Assembly (NCBI GenBank): GCA_900543525.1
Contig: UQRS01000094.1
Location: 1 to 6,954 of the forward strand
DNA length: 6,954 nucleotides
DNA from: an uncultured Oscillospiraceae bacterium
Lineage (GTDB): Bacteria > Bacillota > Clostridia > Oscillospirales > Acutalibacteraceae
Direction of reading: 5' to 3'
In this document: positions 4,073 to 6,954 of the stretch, one piece after another
Layout: every line of letters begins with the position of its first letter
How positions within the stretch are numbered: position 1 is the first letter of the stretch
Translations under genes and position numbers: made by a program
The notes under the pieces: generated by a model
The model's input: the letters and a program-made list of their open reading frames with translations, nothing else
The model's database searches: none
Told to the model about the DNA's origin: nothing

Positions 4073-5488
4073 ATGAAGCATATACGAAAAACAAAATCGG
4101 CTATTACCGAGCAGCTGGGCAGCGGAAGCATTTTTCCTTTGATTGTCCGGCTTTCCATACCTGCGGTGATTGCGCAGCTGATCACCTTTCTGTACAACAT
4201 TGTGGACAGGATGTATGTGGCGAGAATTGAAAATTCGGGGATGGACGCGCTGGCGGCGCTGGGGATTGTGCTTCCGATCACATTGATTATACAGGCCTTT
4301 GCAAACCTTGTCGGCCTTGGCGGCGCGCCGAGAGCCGGTATCCAGATGGGGCAGGGAAATATGCGGGAGGCAAACGGTATTTTTAACACTGCGGTTTCTC
4401 TGCTTGTGCTGATCGGCATTCTGATCGGCGGCGTCACCTTCGCCTTTGCAAGGGAGATTGTTGTCCTTTTCGGCTGCCCGCCCAGTGCGGTGGAGCTGGC
4501 TGTCTCCTACCTTAAAATTTACGCCTGCGGCACGATTTTTGTCATGCTGGCGCAGGGGCTGAATCCGTTCATTCTGACCCAGGGCTACTCCCTTATGGCC
4601 ATGAGCTCGGTTCTGCTTGGCGCGGTTATGAATATTGTGCTGGATCCGATCTTTATTTTTACGCTCGGAATGGGGGTGCAGGGCTCCAGCCTCGCGACGG
4701 TGCTTTCGCAGGTCTGCTCCTGCATATGCGTCGGCTGTTTCTTCTTTACACGCAGAAGCCTCTTTCGCTTCAAGGTCTGGGAAATGCGCCCCTGCCTCGC
4801 CAGAATTACGAGCATTCTTTCCCTTGGCTTTACCCCTTTTGTCATGACCATTACGGAGTGTGCGATTCAGGTGGTGTTCCATATCAATCTGAACCGCGCG
4901 ACCGGGGGAAACCGGGACTATACGGCGGCGCTTACCGTGATGCTGAGCGCGCTGCAGCTGATTTCTCTGCCGCTGAACGGGCTTGGAAACGGGGTGCAGC
5001 CTTTTGTAAGCTATAATTACGGGAAGGGCGATGGGGCAAGGCTGAAAAAGGGGATCAGATATGTCACCCTGATCGCTTTTGCTTTCTGCCTTGCCATCTG
5101 GTCGTTTTCCCTCGCCGTGCCGGAGATGTATGCGCACCTCTTCTCCGCGAGTGAGGCGGTTACCGCGATTGTGAAGCAATACTGCCCTCTGTTTTTGATG
5201 GGCTCGATTATGTTTTTTGTGCAGATGACCCTTCAGAATGTGAATGTCGCGCTCGGGCAGGCGAAGTCGGCGCTGCTTCTTGCTGTGACCAGAAAGGTGG
5301 TCATTTTGATTCCGCTTTGCTTTGTGCTGACAAATCTCCTGGGCTTTAAGGGCGTGTATTTGTCCGAGGGGATCGCCGACTTTGCCGCGGGAGTGATTAC
5401 GTCCGTGGTGATTTTCACCTCCTTCCCGCGGATTTTCAGAAAACGGGCGGAAGAGGTTAGATCGCAGAGAGAAGGCGCGGCGCACTGA
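4073..5488 (+). CDS. MATE-family multidrug/cation antiporter, MepA-like
   Basis: This 471-residue inner-membrane transporter of the MATE family should export organic cations, drugs or metabolites in exchange for Na+ or H+. About twelve hydrophobic segments form two six-helix halves. Family marks include LGSGSIFPLIVRLSIPAVIA near residues 16-35, LYNIVDRMYVA (40-50), NIVLDPIFIFTLGMGVQGSS (187-206) at the end of the first half, and PFVSYNYGKGD (310-320) in the second. An arginine/acid-rich cytoplasmic tail ends it (457-467). ATG 4073 is chosen because GGTGGAG (4054-4060) lies 12 bases upstream; ATG 4052 is in frame but has AGG only about one base before it, too close to work. The gene has its own promoter (3985-4013) and terminator (5564-5612), so it is probably monocistronic. 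Substrate cannot be told from sequence. Confidence 0.93.
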   Translation: MKHIRKTKSAITEQLGSGSIFPLIVRLSIPAVIAQLITFLYNIVDRMYVARIENSGMDALAALGIVLPITLIIQAFANLVGLGGAPRAGIQMGQGNMREANGIFNTAVSLLVLIGILIGGVTFAFAREIVVLFGCPPSAVELAVSYLKIYACGTIFVMLAQGLNPFILTQGYSLMAMSSVLLGAVMNIVLDPIFIFTLGMGVQGSSLATVLSQVCSCICVGCFFFTRRSLFRFKVWEMRPCLARITSILSLGFTPFVMTITECAIQVVFHINLNRATGGNRDYTAALTVMLSALQLISLPLNGLGNGVQPFVSYNYGKGDGARLKKGIRYVTLIAFAFCLAIWSFSLAVPEMYAHLFSASEAVTAIVKQYCPLFLMGSIMFFVQMTLQNVNVALGQAKSALLLAVTRKVVILIPLCFVLTNLLGFKGVYLSEGIADFAAGVITSVVIFTSFPRIFRKRAEEVRSQREGAAH

Positions 5489-5563
5489 CGGCTGCGGCGC
5501 GGTAAGGCTTTGCGGCCGCGCCCTTGTAAAGAGAGGGGCGGCGCGCCCGGCCTCCTGCAATAT

Positions 5564-5612
5564 AAAAGCGGCCATCGGCATTTTCAAAAGAAATCCGATG
5601 ACCGCTTTTTTT
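5564..5612 (+). terminator. Intrinsic terminator of the MATE gene
   Basis: AAAAGCGG (5564-5571) pairs with CCGCTTTT (5602-5609), and CATCGG (5573-5578) with CCGATG (5595-5600), separated by one C-A mismatch. A 16-base loop closes it and a run of seven T (5606-5612) follows. The four A on the left make it partly usable in the other direction. Confidence 0.85.
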
Positions 5613-5625
5613 ATAAAGCAGTTTT

Positions 5626-5671
5626 AAAAAAGCTTTCGCGCCTGCGCGAATTTTGGAAGCAGGCGCAAAGC
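5626..5671 (-). terminator. Intrinsic terminator of the SEDS gene
   Basis: Read on the minus strand, GCTTT-GCGCCTGC (5671-5659) pairs with GCAGGCGC-G-AAAGC (5645-5632), one bulged base, followed directly by six T (5631-5626). It begins about 12 bases after the stop codon of the minus-strand SEDS gene and lies back to back with the plus-strand MATE terminator. Confidence 0.8.
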
Positions 5672-5682
5672 GCTTTATCGTG

Positions 5683-6807
5683 TTATCGTATATAGAGGCT
5701 GTCGGCCTCCCGATGGCGGTAAACGCTGAGCACCAGGCCGATTCCCAGAAACAGGCAGGCGAGATTGGTGCCGCCGGCGCTGAAAAAGGGCAGGGTGACG
5801 CCGACGACGGGGAGGAGGGAGAGCACCATGCCGATGTTGACCAGCATGTTGGAGGCGAACATGGCAAACAGCCCGATGCAGAGCAGAGAGCCGAGCTTAT
5901 CCTTGGTTTTGCGGCTGTCCGAAAGGATTTTAAAGCAGATGCCGGCCAGCAGCAGCATGGCGACGACGCAGCCGATCAGGCCGAATTCCTCCCCCAGACT
6001 CGCAAAAATAAAGTCGTTGTACCCCTCGGGGATGGTGCCGCTCTGCACATTGGGGCCGTGCAGGTAGCCCTGGCCGAAAATACCGCCGTTGGCCAGCGCG
6101 ATTCGACCTCTCCACTGCTGCCACCCGCTGCCGAGGAGGTCGTCCTCCGGATTCAGCAGAGAGATAAAGCGGTCGCGCTGCGCCTCATTCAGGACGAAGA
6201 ACCAGGCGACCGGAAGCATGGCGGCCACCGCGCCGGCACCTATGGCGATGTAGCGCACCTTCAGCCCGGCGGCGAAGAGCATGGCGACAAACATCACGGC
6301 AAAAATGATGGCGGTGCCGTCATCTCCCTGAAAATGAATCAGCAGAACGGGAAAGGCGCCGTGCAATATCAGCAGGAGGAGGGAGAGGGGCTTGTTGACA
6401 TCCTTCGTTTTGACCAGATGCAGGGGAAAGGTGATGGCGAAGGCGATTTTCAGCAGCTCGGCCGGCTGAAAGGAAAACGCGCCGAAGGACAGCCATGCCT
6501 TATCATCCGTGCCGGAGGGCGCATAGCCGATGAAGAAGGTCAGCACAACCAGCAGTACCGAAACGCCGGCGATCAGTGGCCAGAATTTGACAATCTTTCG
6601 GTAATCGACGGCCGAAATAACCAGCGCGGCCACTACGCCGGCGATCATGCAGCCTCCCTGCATCAGAATCTGCCGGTAGCCGCCGTTGATCCGCGTGGCG
6701 GAGTAGACGATGACGCAGCCGTATGTGGAAGCCGCGATACATAAGAAAAGAAGGAGCTTGTCGGTCTCCCGCAAAAAGGCGGCAGCCTTTTCCAAAAATT
6801 TATTCAT
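5683..6807 (-). CDS. SEDS-family peptidoglycan glycosyltransferase, RodA/FtsW/SpoVE type
   Basis: The 374-residue polytopic membrane protein should polymerise lipid II into glycan strands together with a class B penicillin-binding protein, in elongation, division or sporulation. About ten membrane segments are visible. SEDS marks: W105 in DDKAWLSFG with FQPAELLK (113-120), GDDGTA (161-166), the long extracellular loop ending PEGYNDFIFASLGEEFGLIG (260-279) with D265 where the family has its essential Asp, and the closing motif GVTLPFFSAGGTN (336-348). Family members more often have Q-P-D-x-GTA and SYGGSS at the second and last of these, so this is a somewhat diverged copy. Length fits RodA better than FtsW, but no partner gene is adjacent, so I leave the symbol empty. 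ATG 6807 has AAAGGA (6823-6818) 10 bases upstream; a TTG one codon earlier is possible. It is transcribed from 6912-6884 and ends convergent with the MATE gene. Confidence 0.93.
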   Translation of the reverse strand: MNKFLEKAAAFLRETDKLLLFLCIAASTYGCVIVYSATRINGGYRQILMQGGCMIAGVVAALVISAVDYRKIVKFWPLIAGVSVLLVVLTFFIGYAPSGTDDKAWLSFGAFSFQPAELLKIAFAITFPLHLVKTKDVNKPLSLLLLILHGAFPVLLIHFQGDDGTAIIFAVMFVAMLFAAGLKVRYIAIGAGAVAAMLPVAWFFVLNEAQRDRFISLLNPEDDLLGSGWQQWRGRIALANGGIFGQGYLHGPNVQSGTIPEGYNDFIFASLGEEFGLIGCVVAMLLLAGICFKILSDSRKTKDKLGSLLCIGLFAMFASNMLVNIGMVLSLLPVVGVTLPFFSAGGTNLACLFLGIGLVLSVYRHREADSLYIR

Positions 6808-6883
6808 CAAAAGTGTGTCCTTTCACAATCAAAAGCCGGAGACAAGGGCCTCAAAATTTCTGTCAACCGTTCTTTAATAAATA

Positions 6884-6912
6884 ATTATAAGAGATATGCA
6901 GATATATTTCAA
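6884..6912 (-). promoter_or_regulatory. Sigma-A promoter of the SEDS gene
   Basis: On the minus strand, TTGAAA (6912-6907), a 17-bp spacer and TATAAT (6889-6884). Start of transcription is expected near 6877, leaving a leader of about 70 bases before ATG 6807. A TTGACA (6866-6861) further down lacks a matching -10. Confidence 0.8.
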
Positions 6913-6940
6913 GTAAATACTTTATTCCGGAAAATTTTTA

Positions 6941-6949
6941 TGGTATAAT
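6941..6949 (+). promoter_or_regulatory. Divergent extended -10 promoter at the right edge
   Basis: TGGTATAAT gives a perfect -10 (6944-6949) with the extended TG at 6941-6942. The hexamer 17 bp upstream (TTTATT, 6921-6926) is a poor -35, which extended -10 promoters can tolerate. It points to a plus-strand gene beyond the window, divergent from the SEDS gene; GGAG at 6951-6954 is the last sequence seen. Confidence 0.5.
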
Positions 6950-6954
6950 AGGAG

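Noticed and set aside
4007..5587. 526-codon minus-strand open frame
   Set aside because: It is the antisense of the MATE gene, rich in His/Gln/Lys/Arg as expected from the complement of hydrophobic codons, and runs through the MATE promoter side.
5653..6744. 363-codon plus-strand open frame
   Set aside because: It is antisense to the SEDS gene; its charged Gly/Gln/Asp-rich composition is the shadow of membrane-segment codons.

Overview
The window looks like chromosomal DNA of a Gram-positive anaerobe of the Clostridia, probably a fairly GC-rich gut lineage such as Oscillospiraceae/Ruminococcaceae. This is inferred from consensus sigma-A promoters (TTGAAA or similar, 17-bp spacer, TATAAT or TACAAT, two of them with an extended -10 TG), AGGAG-type ribosome sites, intrinsic terminators with A-stem-T layout, and the gene families present. 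No species can be named from the sequence.

Layout. Positions 1-580 hold no gene I can recognise. At 581-874 lies a broken GNAT acetyltransferase related to streptothricin acetyltransferase (SatA/Sat4): its N-terminal signature is clear, codon 32 is an in-frame TAA, and the acetyl-CoA-binding part is missing. The tail of this remnant runs into a near-consensus promoter (871-899) overlapped by a perfect 10-bp inverted repeat that looks like a repressor operator (896-929). Downstream is about 190 nt without a convincing gene, closed by a small terminator hairpin (1078-1098). This may be a small RNA or an attenuated leader. A GC-rich tract of degenerate ~18-20-bp repeats (1221-1379) follows.

Three same-strand genes come next: a leucine carboxyl methyltransferase-family SAM methyltransferase (1411-2199) and two tandem, divergent paralogues of the L-2-amino-thiazoline-4-carboxylate (ATC) hydrolase family (2313-2942 and 3019-3684). 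The two paralogues share a similar leader with the same unusual AGTGGG element exactly 8 nt before the start codon. This supports a TTG start for the second and a duplication that included the leader. The first paralogue is unusually cysteine-rich. A cluster of three hairpins (3751-3909), at least one a good terminator, closes this unit.

A MATE-family efflux transporter (4073-5488) has its own extended -10 promoter and a strong terminator. A convergent minus-strand gene (5683-6807) encodes a SEDS-family peptidoglycan polymerase of the RodA/FtsW/SpoVE type, with its own terminator and a consensus promoter (6884-6912). A second, divergent extended -10 promoter at the right edge points to a plus-strand gene beyond the window.

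Functionally, the MATE and SEDS genes are ordinary. The accessory interest is in the left half: an acetyltransferase remnant, a promoter with a palindromic operator in front of a gene-free transcript, and a methyltransferase with two ATC-hydrolase-like proteins whose joint substrate is unknown.
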